DNA of 64,000 bases from Coturnix japonica (taxonomy: Eukaryota > Chordata > Aves > Galliformes > Phasianidae). The position numbers were made by a program, and so were the translations under genes. The stretch is taken from positions 89,351,883 through 89,415,882 of the forward strand of contig NC_029516.1 of NCBI RefSeq assembly GCF_001577835.2. The letters run 5' to 3'. Each line of letters starts with the position of its first letter. Positions within the stretch are counted from its first letter, which is position 1. The notes beneath the pieces were generated by a model that did not search any database, had not been told where the DNA came from, and worked only from the letters and a program-made list of their open reading frames with translations. Shown here in pieces: positions 13,001 to 24,115 of the stretch.

Positions 13001-16000
13001 GGCTCTGAAATCTCCTTTGACTAAGATGCTTACTACTTCTGCCTGTAATTCCAATGTTGACTAAATGGGAAGAATAAATAAAGTAGAAAATTGCTTTGTA
13101 TTCCAGCATTCTGAAGAGTTTTAGAGATGTTTTGAAGGGATTAATTTCTCCACTCCTTCCAGATAAAGCAGTCCCAAATTCACAATAGTTTTGTCAGTCC
13201 TCATTGACTCTGTCACTGTTTCATGCCCTCGTTTTACCAACAATTTTCTTTATTCATTCCAAATGTCATTAGGCATTTCCTGTGTTTTCCTTTTTCCAAT
13301 AACTATAACGTCAAAGTTTTCAGCAGCAGCCTTTTCATGTATTTAGCTTTGTATGGAACTTGAGGTACGCCAAAGATGAAAGATGCAACTGCCGATTGGC
13401 TATGATTCCAAACTAACAGTAACAAACTTTGTATTGTGTTCAGTAATTTCACAGGATTTATTGAGTAGCGATGAAATTTCAACATGATTTTTTCAGTGAT
13501 ATAATTTCCATACAGATATACAGAGTTTGACTTTTTAAATTTTATTTATTTGACTGTTTTTATTTTTATTTTAGAAAGATATGCTAATGTGTAATAGAAC
13601 ACTTACTATGGGAACTGCATGTGAAATGTTTGTAAAACAAAAATTATTCTTTTTTTTAATAGGTCTTACAAGGAGCCTGACTATAACTTCAGCAGAATCA
13701 GCATTTGAAAAAGCTCAAGGAGAGAGAGTTACATTGCCATGTACTTTTGTGCTCTCAGAAGAAGATGTAGGCACGCTAGATATTGAGTGGGTCTTGATAC
13801 CAGCAGATATTCAGAAGAAAGAAGAAACAGTAAGTAAAACCTTCTTAATTTTTGGCAGCTGTAAATGAATTATTAGACTTGGTTGATGTGTGAACTTTTG
13901 TAGGTGACACTTTTGACTTTCACCTTTTCAAAATGATGTGCATGTGGTCTTAAATTACTTTGAAGCACCAATGTGGAAGTTTTGAAATAGTGAGAATGTT
14001 ACAATATTTTATACTTAATTCTGTATTCACTGCGAACAACTCTAAAATTAAAAATGATTCATAGAACAGAAAACTCTGCACTTGTACGCCTACATTATTT
14101 TCCTGATGGCTGGTGGTTGTTCATGAGAATTTGGTATTATGGCTTTATTAGTTATTAACTCTTCCATTTATTCTGAAGTCTGAGATTTTACAGAATGAAG
14201 ATTACATAAATAGTTTTCTTTAATACAGAAGACAGTGTTGACATCCTGTCACCTGAGCAGGTATTGCATTGGAGTATTCGTTAGAGCATTTAGTGTGGTG
14301 TTATTTGGGGGAAGGAAAAGGTACGTCATGCCCTGGGATTATTTTAAACAGTAGAGAGAGGCTGCTAAAAATCTGAAGATGTTTTCTTTTTTTTTTTTTT
14401 TTTTCCTTCAAATGTTTATGTGCCAAGTAGATTCCTGAACTGTATTTCTTCTTTTACAGATAATTCTATATTCTGGAGATATGATTTATAATCATTATTA
14501 TCCTGCTCTGGCTGGGAGGCTGCAGTTTACTAATTCTGATCCCAAATCTGGTGATGGTTCAGTGGATATCCTGAATTTAAAGTCAGCAGATACAGGCACA
14601 TACCAGTGCAAAGTGAAGAAGGCTCCTGGAGTTGAAAGCCAAAAAATACAGTTGAGAGTACTTGGTAAGCAAGTATATTTTTTTTTCATGAATTTTTGGT
14701 GGCACATTTGTGTTTATGCTATCCTTCATTTTACATATAAAATGAAAATGTATGTAGGGGAAAGTCATACTGAATCTACAATAGTGCATCCCATTACTAA
14801 GTCTTCAGGACAGGGGCGGGCAATGGAAATAATAGAGTAATGAGCATTTTAAAAAATACTGCATCTGATTCGTATTTCATAGATTTTTTTTTTCATTCTT
14901 ACAGAAGGCTTTGTTGTATAAAATTTGTATAGTAAAGTGTGCTGAAAAGCTAAAACATTACTATTTTGATTGTGACTTACTAATTCAATAATACTTTGTT
15001 TATCAGTAAAGCCAGCAAGCACTAAATGCTCCATTGAAGGATCACAGGAGATTGGAAAGGACATCGTGTTGAAGTGTGCATCACAAGAAGGAACCCCACT
15101 TTTGTATTATGACTGGAGAAAAGTAGTAACTGGCACACAAGGACTTCCTGCCACTTCCGTGCTAAGTATTGTCAAACAAAGTATTTCAGAATAATAAATA
15201 ATAAAGATTGTATTCGTATTTTTGACAAATTTTGACTTGTTAGCAGCTTACGTGTGCTTTTAATATAGAGCAGTCTAGAGAAGTGCCACTTCTATCCTTT
15301 CAGTGGATAGTACAACTGACATTTGAACAAGCTACTCCAAGTTGAGAGAGATTCTTATCATTAGGTTTGCAGACTCATGCTCATCTATGCATACAAATGT
15401 TTTGACTGCTCTGACTTGCTGATTCTTGGCTGCTTTTTTGTTCAGATGAATGGGCTGAAGAGTCAGATTAGAGTCTACACCACTGGTTTGAACTGCATTT
15501 TCAAAAATGGAAATGAAACTTGAATTTTAGTAGAGATTGAAGTGAGAACTTCAATTCCTGATCAAGTGATGGAACTGCTTAGTTAAGGAGGGGAGAGAAT
15601 ATGTGTGTATAGAAGAGAAATTGTTATAAGTAAAGGAAAAAGAGAAGGTTGTCCCTCTTCTTATGTGAGCTGACATCCAGGAAAGATTTTCTTAAAAACG
15701 CTGGCTTATAAATTGAGAATTGTTATTGTGGTGGTGCTGGATTTTTTTCTTGTGGAAACTTAGTTGCTGAAATTTATTAGAGAAGTTGATTTTACTCATC
15801 AGTTTAATTCATTGGTAGTTTCTGAGTTCTGACTTTGAAAGTTATTCTGGAATATTTTATGTAATTATGTTTTGCAGTACCAATTCTTGTTTACTTTTGT
15901 AGTTAAAACAAAAACAAAAACAACAAAAATACAACCTCTTTAAGCCTTGAGATGGTAGGCTTGACTTGCAGATAGAGCCCTTTAATTATTTGCTGAGATG

Positions 16001-18298
16001 TGTTTATAACATACAGGACAAAAAGTATCATCATATGTCCAAGAGTAGTTATAGTCTTGGGGAGAGAGATTAGGAACATGTGTGGGTCTTTCTCATAATG
16101 ATCTCCTGTCCTCCTGTTATTTATGCTTCAGGGTCTTCAGTGTAGTTTAATTGACCTAAGCCAAACAAAGATGACCATCTGAACTCTGCTTTGTACTTCT
16201 CCATTCTACTTAAACTATAGTTCAGCAGTATCTGTGTATCTTAGGGGTCATAACTCCTAAAAATTAATTGTGCTTGCCTTGTGCTGTGCTGTTTGATACA
16301 TCCTATTTCTTGTTTTGACAGCACGCAGTTAGTTATTAATGTCTCTCTGTATCACTCAAGACCTTAAGCTTCTGTTGTGGTTCTCTCTTCATCCACGTTG
16401 CAAATTTGTCTCATAAATAAATTGATAGTGCTGGACAAAAATGAGGAAGTATATGAAAATGGTGCGTAACATCATAAAGATACTGTTGCTTTGGGCTTGT
16501 GATTGTGGTTTCAATATGCTGTCAAGAGCCTAGGTGCTGCTGAAAGAGCTAGGTCTTTGTGTGATTCTTTGTTATGGTGATGTTGTCTCTTGGCAGCTTG
16601 GGGTTTAAGTGCTGATGGCAAATCTATGTACAGTCTAAGTGTTCAAGCCGTTTGAAGTTCATATAGTAAAATCTCGGAGGTAGCAAACAGTTGCTTTGGA
16701 AGCCTATCTAGAGTTAAATGGTCACCCACTGGATCAGCCTTTTGTGTTGAACGTGAGTTCTGCTGACATCTGAGCTGTTTGCATAGAATAACTTAATATA
16801 CAGAAGAGAAGGAGATTCCTTTGGGATGCAGTTAATCCACTGTATTTTAAAACTCTAGGCTAGAGTGAGGGAGCTTTCATTTTAAGCATCCTTTTCTTTC
16901 CATTGGCAGAGCAACTTGAAGGCCTTAATACTAAAGTCAATTTCTGTGGCATAAATTTCTACTAAAGTAAAAGGCTTTTACAGATAGTAGCATTCTGTGA
17001 CGATGTAAGCTTTTGGTTTTGAGAATTGCTTTCAACATGGCATTTTTAGTTAAGATTTCATGTATGTGCTTGATTAATAATTTTGTTTCACTGAATTGGA
17101 GATTAAACTTCGGTAAATGGTAAACCTTTTGCTTTTTGTTCTTTGTAGATAAAAATACAGGGGAACTTCTCTTGAAAAATGCCTCTAAAGACTATTCTGG
17201 TACATACAGTTGTGTTGCTTCAAACCGAGTTGGCACAGATGAATGTTCTGTTGAGCTGAATGTCACCCCTCGTAAGTGTTCACTGTGTAGTAGTCACATA
17301 GTGTTTTGTGTATTTGAATAATTTTGTTTCTCTATATTCTTAAAAGCTTAAAAACAGCAAACACTTTTGCAGCTGAGGGTTGCTGCTTTAAATTTGTATT
17401 TTGGCAAAGATTTATTTATTTTTTTTTAATGTGGAAAGATTTGATTCTGTGATTTAGAATGACAGGAGAATTGTAACACCTTTATTTCAGTGATATACTA
17501 GGTTTGATGCTTAAACACTACTTTAATTTATCTATTCTAGCTATAAATACAGCTGGTGTAATTGCTGGAGCTATTCTGGGAACTCTGTTGGGTCTTGCCT
17601 TATTGGCTGTTCTTGTCTTCTGTTGCTGTAAGAAGCATAGAGAGAAGAAATATGAGAAAGAAGTACATCATGAAATCAGGTAATGACATGTCTGGCTTGA
17701 GGGGTGCTGCTTGAAAATTAACTTCTAAATGTCATTCTGCAAGGAAGATAGCTCATAGTTGGAATTTCTGTTTTAATCTGCTAAATTTATTAAAATGCTA
17801 ACAGTTTATCTGAGAACTTGTTTTGATTGTGGTGTAGTAATGTCTACCTATTTTCAGTAAAGATCTTAAAGATAATGGAAAACTTCCTTTTATTTTTTTT
17901 TAACAGAATTAAAAAAAAACAAAACCTTTTTGTCTGAGTCAGAATAGGAAGAAACAAATGGAAACATTATTATGTAAGCTGCGTAGTAGTAGTGACTGAA
18001 CTCCTGTTGTGCAACTGTTCTTTCTTTCAGAGAAGATGTTCTGCCTCCAAAAAGTCGCAGTTCAACAGCGCGCAGCTACATAGGCAGCAATCGTTCTTCT
18101 CTGGGTTCAATGTCTCCCTCAAATATGGATGGATACTCCAAAACCCCATATAGCCAGGTTCCAAGTGAAGACTTTGAACGTACTTCTGGTCAAAACCAAA
18201 CCATTGCATCCTCAAAGGTAGCTGCACCTAATTTAAGTAGAATGGGAGCTGTCCCCGTGATGATTCCAGCACAAAGCAAAGATGGGTCCATAGTATGA
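336..18298 (+). CDS. CXADR: CXADR, coxsackievirus and adenovirus receptor (7 coding exons)
   Basis: Host cell-adhesion protein of epithelial tight junctions and cardiac intercalated discs, also known as the receptor for coxsackie B viruses and many adenoviruses. Joining 336-390, 13663-13829, 14460-14664, 15007-15165, 17149-17271, 17541-17679 and 18031-18298 gives 1116 bases, 371 residues plus stop, with all phases agreeing. Seen: signal peptide 1-19; Ig V domain about 22-142 (Cys45-Cys124, DTGTYQC); Ig C2 domain about 144-234 (Cys166-Cys217 with a second pair Cys150/Cys228); transmembrane helix about 242-263; Cys264-266 after it, likely palmitoylated; basolateral-type motif YSQV; C-terminal PDZ ligand GSIV. 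N-glycosylation sequons are at Asn206 (NAS) and weakly Asn233 (NVTP). The V-domain sequon known from human is absent. Human CXADR has 365 residues, so length and architecture agree. Identification is very secure; exon ends are by eye. Confidence 0.97.
1194..1463 (+). mobile_element. CR1 LINE 3' end in CXADR intron 1
   Basis: Starts near TCTCCCAGGTAACAGC, passes the ATGCTGCCCAGGGAGGCGG block and ends with GGTTGGACTAGATGATCTTA and ATTCTATGATTT. Typical 5'-truncated CR1 copy. The copy at 54450-54722 shares the same inner start, suggesting the same subfamily. Confidence 0.9.
1464..8689. other. CXADR: CXADR intron 1, first part: no genes seen
   Basis: AT-rich intronic sequence with short homopolymer and ATT runs (A-rich at 4948-4971, A17 near 5763, T-rich near 6110-6142, ATT repeats near 6931-6951) and a TATA-rich patch near 4202-4222. 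Open frames here are short and show no known domain. Confidence 0.7.
8690..10315 (+). mobile_element. CR1 LINE, 1.6 kb reverse-transcriptase remnant
   Basis: Longest mobile element in the window. Degenerate ORF2 sequence is readable: VYLDFS, RWIEN-like [32 protein letters not shown] (the SGVPQG...GPVLF block), then [17 protein letters not shown] and LEYCVQFW-like remnants, ending in a CR1-type ACTGGAACAGGCTGCCCAGA tail region. The catalytic FADD motif reads FVYD in this copy. Frame shifts separate the pieces, so it is a dead, 5'-truncated copy lying sense to CXADR in intron 1. A recent active role is excluded. Confidence 0.92.
10316..13662. other. CXADR: CXADR intron 1, last part: no genes seen
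   Basis: AT-rich intron leading to the exon 2 acceptor. The 154-residue open frame at 11603-12067 is hydrophobic but has no recognised family, no exon-like flanks and low-complexity composition. I treat it as chance. Confidence 0.7.
13663..13829 (+). CDS. CXADR: CXADR exon 2 (first half of Ig V domain)
   Basis: Acceptor after a T-rich tract (TTAATAG|GT), donor ACA|GTAAGT. Encodes [12 protein letters not shown] onward, through the first disulfide cysteine (LPCTF) and the Ig core tryptophan (IEWVLI). Includes residues 19-74. Confidence 0.96.
13830..14459. other. CXADR: CXADR intron 2
   Basis: 630 bases between clean GT and AG sites, with a long T-run at 14387-14404 near the acceptor. Nothing else seen. 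Confidence 0.85.
14460..14664 (+). CDS. CXADR: CXADR exon 3 (second half of Ig V domain)
   Basis: Acceptor TTTACAG|ATA, donor CTTG|GTAAGC. Encodes residues 75-142 plus one base, including [11 protein letters not shown], the DTGTYQC signature with the second V-domain cysteine, and [10 protein letters not shown], strongly conserved in vertebrate CXADR. Confidence 0.96.
15007..15165 (+). CDS. CXADR: CXADR exon 4 (first half of Ig C2 domain)
   Basis: Acceptor TTATCAG|TA, donor CTAA|GTATTG. Encodes [19 protein letters not shown] and the YYDWRK core, ending TSVL. The donor is weak (GTATTG instead of GTAAGT), the poorest splice site in the gene. The phase fits exon 5 exactly, giving Asn196 across the junction. 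Confidence 0.93.
15166..17148. other. CXADR: CXADR intron 4
   Basis: About 2 kb of AT-rich intron between the weak exon 4 donor and the exon 5 acceptor. No repeat copies or other genes were recognised. Confidence 0.8.
17149..17271 (+). CDS. CXADR: CXADR exon 5 (second half of Ig C2 domain)
   Basis: Acceptor CTTTGTAG|AT, donor CCTC|GTAAGT. Encodes [20 protein letters not shown], with sequon NAS and the DYSGTYSC signature, then the extra domain-2 cysteine (GTDECSVEL) and the membrane-proximal NVTP. Confidence 0.95.
17541..17679 (+). CDS. CXADR: CXADR exon 6 (transmembrane segment)
   Basis: Acceptor TATTCTAG|CT, donor ATCAG|GTAATG. Encodes the hydrophobic segment [20 protein letters not shown] followed by VFCCCKK and a basic juxtamembrane stretch ([17 protein letters not shown]). 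The cysteine cluster matches the palmitoylated juxtamembrane cysteines of the mammalian protein. Confidence 0.96.
17680..18030. other. CXADR: CXADR intron 6
   Basis: 351-base intron with T-rich and A-rich stretches (17890-17930) and a good pyrimidine tract before the exon 7 acceptor. Nothing else seen. Confidence 0.8.
18031..18298 (+). CDS. CXADR: CXADR exon 7 (cytoplasmic tail, GSIV end)
   Basis: Acceptor CTTTCAG|A; stop TGA at 18296-18298. Encodes the tail with [34 protein letters not shown] and the final SKDGSIV, a class I PDZ ligand. An internal donor (TCA AAG|GTAGCT, after 18217) lies on a codon boundary exactly 26 codons before the stop. This is the same place where the mammalian gene splices to its alternative exon 8. 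Confidence 0.97.
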
Positions 18299-21200
18299 AA
18301 TACTAATTTAAGTCCTGTTTTTTTGTTTTTAAGTGTTTGTTGTAAGTATTAGAGAAAACTACAGTATTCCAACCCTCATTTAAACAATGGCATGCTATTT
18401 TCCTTGAAGAAAATGAACACGTTTTTTTGAAAAGCCACCAGTTCTCATTTTTTAATTTTAAACTTATTAGTGTGTAACAGTTGAACTATTGAAAGTGTGG
18501 AAGTTCCTAAATATCAGATACTGAAGGTGTTTGGATCTCTGGTGGCTTACTGAAGAGACATTCTTAGCTGATGTGCATTTTCAGAATCTGAAAGAGTAAC
18601 ACAACTGGGAAGTAACAAAACCATTTCATGTGTAGACCATGAAATTCCTCAGAGTTCTTGAAGCTTTATTCTCAATGTTGGAGTAACAGGACTATTCTAA
18701 TTTGGCCACTGTGGCTGATGAGCTTGCATTGGGGCTGAAATACTGAGGATGAATCTGAATTCTGCTCAAACTCAGAGGATTTATGCAGTTCTTTAAGTTG
18801 GTGATGTTTGTCTGGAGTGTTTCCTGAGTTAGTATCTCAGGGGCTGCCAGTCATTTGGTTGGTTTGGTCAATTTAATGAATCTTTTCTGACTGTAAAATC
18901 ACAGTGAGTAGAAATGTGACGGGAGATTTTGGAAGCTCCTTGAAATCAGAATTTACTGCAATGACTAGTTCAAGTAGTGTCAGGTAATTAATTAATCCTT
19001 TGTAGCAAGTCTTACTAGGTAGTTACTAGTGGTATCTAAGTTCTAAAATCTATAGCTCAACTGTTACATCGTCAAAGTAAGAGTGAACATGCACCTCTGC
19101 AGGTCTTAAGTTAGCTGTATCTCACATTTTCAAAAGCCTGCTTAGATTCTGGGACAGTGTTTTTTCTAACCCAAATACCTAGAAGTTTCATGGGCTTTAT
19201 TAAAGCTGTTAAGTAACTGGTTTTTGTTAGTTGCTCTTGCTCTAACATTGTTTCAGAAAAATCTTTTCTAGATTCAGGTAAGCAACAGATTGTCTAAAGA
19301 GACTAATTCACTTCCTCATTTCTTGTCTGTTCAACGCTCCTAAGTATTCTTCATAGGTGTTTAGATTCTCATCAGCAAGAGCTTCACACAACCAGAATCT
19401 AAGAGGAAATAGTTATCCAGAATTGTTGATAGGAACATGGTGTTTGAAGAGTTCATTTAAATAAAATAAAAATAAAAGAAAAGCCATCCCATTTTTGCAA
19501 ACTTAAAATATTACAGGAGAAATAGGATAATTCCTGATCTTAGTTGCACACCTACTTAAGGATTTTTGATAGCTTCTGATGAGTGATACTATATATCTGT
19601 AGAAGCTGGATTTAAAGTTAATGGCTCTTTGAATCTTTGGGGGTTTTGTTGTTGTTTACTTTCCTTCCTATTTTCTAATCTCCTTCTCGTCTTGTGCTTG
19701 GGAGTGTAGGGAGGAGTCCCTTCAGCTTATTCTAGGTGAAGATGTAAAGCTGCCCATTTTTTTTTTGGAAAACTAAATGAATACAGTATGTGGCACAGAG
19801 GTTGGTGGAAAAAAAAATATTTGAAGAGCCTGTTGAAAGGTGTTAGGAGTGTTTGTATGTAGCAGCAGTGTGAGATAAGATTTCCTCAAACTTCTAGGCT
19901 TAGTGTTCTGCTTTCTCGTAGCTGGTTAGATCTGTGATAAATTATTTGACTTTCTACTAAATATTTGTCTTATGTATAGTTAGATGCACAATTTTTGGTT
20001 GGCTCTGTTAATATAGAAAACATACCCTTCATAATGAATTTAGATACTTGAATGGCTACTAAGTGTTCTAGACTTAACAATTTTACACATTTGGAACTTT
20101 TTTAGATTGTAAACTTATACTGTTAGAGATCAGACTTTTTATCTTTCATGTGTGCCTTTTCAATAAACTTTGCCTGATTGTATCTTCGGTTTTTATGAAC
20201 TTTCTGGTGCCTAAATTTACTGTTTGGACAGGTGCTTAGATGATGGTACAATTTTTAAAACATGACACTGTGATCTGATTTCTTGATTCTTATGTACTAT
20301 TTATACCTCTTCTTGCCTGTTTCTGGATGTGATTTCAGTGGCTCTCTGTATTGTTCTGTATTTCAAAATGTGAGTTACTCCTTCAAGTGATAATTACGAT
20401 GTAAGTGTTTATATTCCTGAAAGCTGTTCAGTTGAACTAATTAGGTGGATGATTGACTCTCACTTGTGTGGTGAATAATAGGTTTAGAAACTGTGCCAAA
20501 CACATGCTTGTGAAGAACAATAGATGAGGAGACATCTTCTTGCATCCAATTACTATGATAGAAGAGACTTTAGGATATTTTAATCATAAACTGATTGTTT
20601 ACCTTGAAACTAAGGCCTTTCCTAAATAAAAGGGTGTGGTTATTTGGATCATAAATAAAAGTTGAGTACAAAACTAGAACTGAATCACAGACTGAGAAAT
20701 AGCTAGAGACCTAAGCAACCAGGCAGCAAACCTACTGAACTTAATTCTTAGCCATCTATGGACATATGTGAGATTAGGTGCGGCTTTTTGTTGTTTGTAT
20801 CTGTTGGTTTTTTTGTTTGCCCTGTGACTCCGTGCTTTCCATCAGGTAAGCCCTGGGACGCTCAAGAGTAGTTATCTCACTCAAACACGCAGATTGGAGT
20901 TTACATATGCTTTAATGCTCTGTCAGATTGCACAAAACAAAAAATCGACAGAATGGAAGGACAGCATGATATGCCCTAAGAGCCTAGCTGTTAGGCTTAG
21001 TAGCCTTGACAGTGTCTGTCTATTTATGTAATGGCATGGAAAATAAAAGGAATGGAATCTGACATAGTCCGTATCTGAAATAAAGAACCTCTGACTTGGG
21101 GTAAACTTTCCCTCAAGTTGCTCTCATCATGCCTTTTTGAATGAATAAAACACTACAGCAACATAATAGCACTATTATAGATGATTTCTTCAGTCAGTAG

Positions 21201-22350
21201 ATTCATCATTATAATTCAACACTGCATTTTAATTCTCAAAAGCAGCTACTCTAGTTTAGCAGCAGTTTTTAGCTGTGTAGGACACAAACTGAGAAATCAC
21301 GAGGTGTCTGATGTTACAGATAAACCTGCTAACATAACTTCTCTGGGAAGTAATGGCAGCTGATATGCCAGTTGGAAGGTGGCATTTTTTATGTCTCATT
21401 TTATTTAAAAAGAGGGGTAAAAAAATAGAGGAGGGAGGATTGGTATCGTTATGTAAATAGTCTGAATGAGCTCAAGAAATTACTAGCTAATGTCATGACT
21501 GTAAACTTGCTTGTTAAGGATGACAGTGTAGAAGAAATCGTTGAGTTTTAGCATGGCTTGAATAGTATTAGACTTGTAGTACCGTAAAGATTATGTAACA
21601 TTTGTCCATACACTATGAGCCTTCTCATAAATTTCCAAAATGGATATTTAAAGATAATCGTGTGAACCTTCCTTACCTAAAAAAGAATACTTTTTCTTTT
21701 TTTATTAACTATGTAGTGCACAGAAATGCCTTGTTGGAGGAGTAAAAGATGATTTTTGGAGCAAATGTACAGTGCATACATCTTTATCAACTGTAATAGT
21801 CACGTTTGTATTAGATGTATGCTTCCTGCTTAATAGTACAAATAAGACTTGTCAATTGCAAGCTGTCTCTGTAATAATGAATATTGTATATTATTGTTTT
21901 CCAGGATAGCTTTTTGGTTTTGTTCTTAACTGTGTATATTCCAGATCGTTTCAGATCGCTGTGGTAGTCTAAAGACACTATTTGTATCACTTGAACCTTG
22001 TTTTATACACTTGATAGGTGCTTTATAGGGCCCTTTGGGTGTTGGTCCTCTGGTGTGCGGCACAGCTCGAATGAAATTGGAGCAATAACATTTCTCGGAA
22101 TATGACATGTCGCAGCATTGCTTTACACTTCTCGTGCACAAAGCATGAACTTGAATATTGATATGAATTTCAGTATAAGGTTTTATATTCACGTTTTTAG
22201 GGAATGGTATCATACAATGCAAAGTACTGTGAGTGAATCTGTAAAAAAAAAAAAACAAAAAAAACAACAAACAAATCCCAAATTTTTAAGCGCTGTAGTT
22301 CCATGACAGACTTGTGTACTTTTTGAAATAAAACTGTTGGAGAAAACAGT
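18299..22350 (+). other. CXADR: CXADR main 3' UTR (end uncertain)
   Basis: AT-rich sequence downstream of the GSIV stop with no other gene and no repeat copies. Possible polyadenylation signals AATAAA lie at 19460-19465, 20162-20167 and 22327-22332. The last is followed by T/GT-rich sequence. A Pumilio-type motif TGTAAATA is at 21452-21459. The mammalian gene also has a long 3' UTR, but the real end cannot be chosen without transcripts. Confidence 0.5.
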
Positions 22351-23740
22351 AGTCTGTCTTTATTCTAAAGCAGCAGTTATGTATGCCTTCAGCTTTCTGT
22401 CTGTAATTAGAAGTGAACTAATAAATATAGCTGTGTATACCGCACTGGCAGTAATCATTTATTGCTTCTTTTATTCCCCCTGCCCTCCCCCATTATCTTC
22501 CAAGTTAAGGAAAATAAAACTGTTTATAGGTCTTTTATAACCTACAGTTAATGTGGGAGTTCTGACTGTAAGTACACTGATGCAGTGGTCAGTTTAAACA
22601 GAAAATCTGAAACAATAAACCAGGAAGGATCTTATTTTTTGTCTTCTCTTATTTTAGCTAGAACTAAGTATTCCTGAATCTAATTCATCAAGAATTCATA
22701 CAAGAATGTTTATACTTAAAACATTTAGATAGAATGTTTTTATGCTGTCAATCAAATTCTGTTTTTCTTTTAATTCAAATGAAGATGGCCTGGGATGTTC
22801 TCTACCCCTTGGCCTTGCAAGCCAACTGATTATTTATCATTTTATCTATGACAAATGCAGTTTCTCCAGTGTTATCTTGGGCACTTAGAATCAGTCTCAG
22901 GAAAGAGAGCCCAGTAAGGGATACGTTTATGTTATTATCGTGTTCTGTGTGTACCCATTGAGCACTAATTTACTTACATTCAATGTATGCTTATCTTCAT
23001 ATGATAATGTATACCTGTGCCATATCAGGTGCTTGTTATTTCTTAGTGTGTATCTTAAATCTGTTGAATGTGTACACAAACAGAAGAAGTTAAATAGTAG
23101 GAGTACCACTGTTTTCTACTAAGAATAGAAGCCAGTTTGTTTTTTTCTATTTCAAATTAAGGGATTTGCTTAAATACAAAAGGAAACCTGACCAAAAATG
23201 AAGATTCATGTTGTTGCTCTTTGTAGAACATTCTTTACCTCTTTAGCTTGGTAACTTCAAAACTTCTTTCCCAAGATGTCAGTTTTCTCTCAAATAAACT
23301 TCAGTGCTTCAGCTGTTCCAGTGCTTTTATATAGAGATGGATGATTGTGGATTGGAGGAGCAGCTGCATGTAGGAATTGTAGCAAAGCAGTTAAGCCTTT
23401 TTCTGATAGTCTTGTAAAGGAAGTGAGGACACTCATTAGGTAGTTTCACAAAATTTTTGTGGTCCTCATACATGCAATCAGGCGGTGCCTTTGGATGATG
23501 TTTCTTATGAGGTCTGTTTTGTTTCTTCAATAAGCTTGGACTTGATGTGGATTTACTGTATCAAACTTTGCAGATGGAGGGGCTCTGTAGTTACACTGGT
23601 AGGTAAGAAATTACTAGATCACTTTAGAAAACAGTTAATGCAAGATAACTTAGTCTTGCTTTCTTGTCTATAAAAGTTCTATCTGTAAAATCAAAAGAAC
23701 AGAACTACTTCTAAAGTAAATAGCTGATCAAGGAGCAAAA
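22351..23740. other. Downstream of main CXADR 3' UTR, inside the alternative intron: nothing seen
   Basis: AT-rich sequence without recognisable repeat, exon or RNA gene. Further AATAAA motifs occur but carry little information in such AT-rich DNA. Confidence 0.6.
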
Positions 23741-23813
23741 CTGAATTGAATGGAAGAAGCTGTGAATATTGTCCATCTTTCCAGGTCTCAAGATATTCTA
23801 AAATTTGCTATTC

Positions 23814-24100
23814 AGTTGATGAATGACTACACCTGGGTACTCAGTTCTGGGGAGGGGGATGTTTTGAAAGAGGCACTGAATTCCTGTAACAACACAGAAA
23901 TTGAAGTCAGAGCAATCAGTTCACCATCGTGGCAGAAAGGGAACATGAATGCAAGAGGAGGATTTAATCAACAAAGCAAAACCTTGTTTGTCAGTGGCCT
24001 TTCTGAGCACACAACGGAGGAGACACTAAGAGAATCATTTGAAGGCTCTATAAGTGCTAGAATAGTCACAGATAGAGACACTGGATCTTCTAAAGGGTCT
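23814..24100 (+). pseudogene. NCL: Nucleolin fragment, one exon long (RRM3 end to RRM4 start)
   Basis: Translation from 23867 reads KEALNSCNNTEIEVRA, then SSPSWQKGNMNARGG, FNQQSKTLFVSGLSE, ETLRESFEGSISARI and VTDRDTGSSKG, which is the linker between RNA-recognition motifs 3 and 4 of vertebrate nucleolin with the RNP2 of motif 4 (TLFVSGL). About four residues (RLEF) are missing before SSPSW. Weaker similarity extends left to a Tyr codon near 23833. On the right it stops right after SSKG, where the rodent gene has an intron inside RNP1. The surrounding open frame runs 23750-24115, but only part is nucleolin. It lies in the alternative CXADR intron and has no complete domain, so it is not a working gene. 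It could be a retrocopy piece or a duplicated genomic exon. Confidence 0.88.
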
Positions 24101-24115
24101 GCAATTCTGAAATGA

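Noticed and set aside
22236-22275. A-rich stretch that could be a retrocopy's poly-A tail
   Set aside because: No mRNA-like sequence precedes it; it is more simply part of the AT-rich CXADR 3' UTR.
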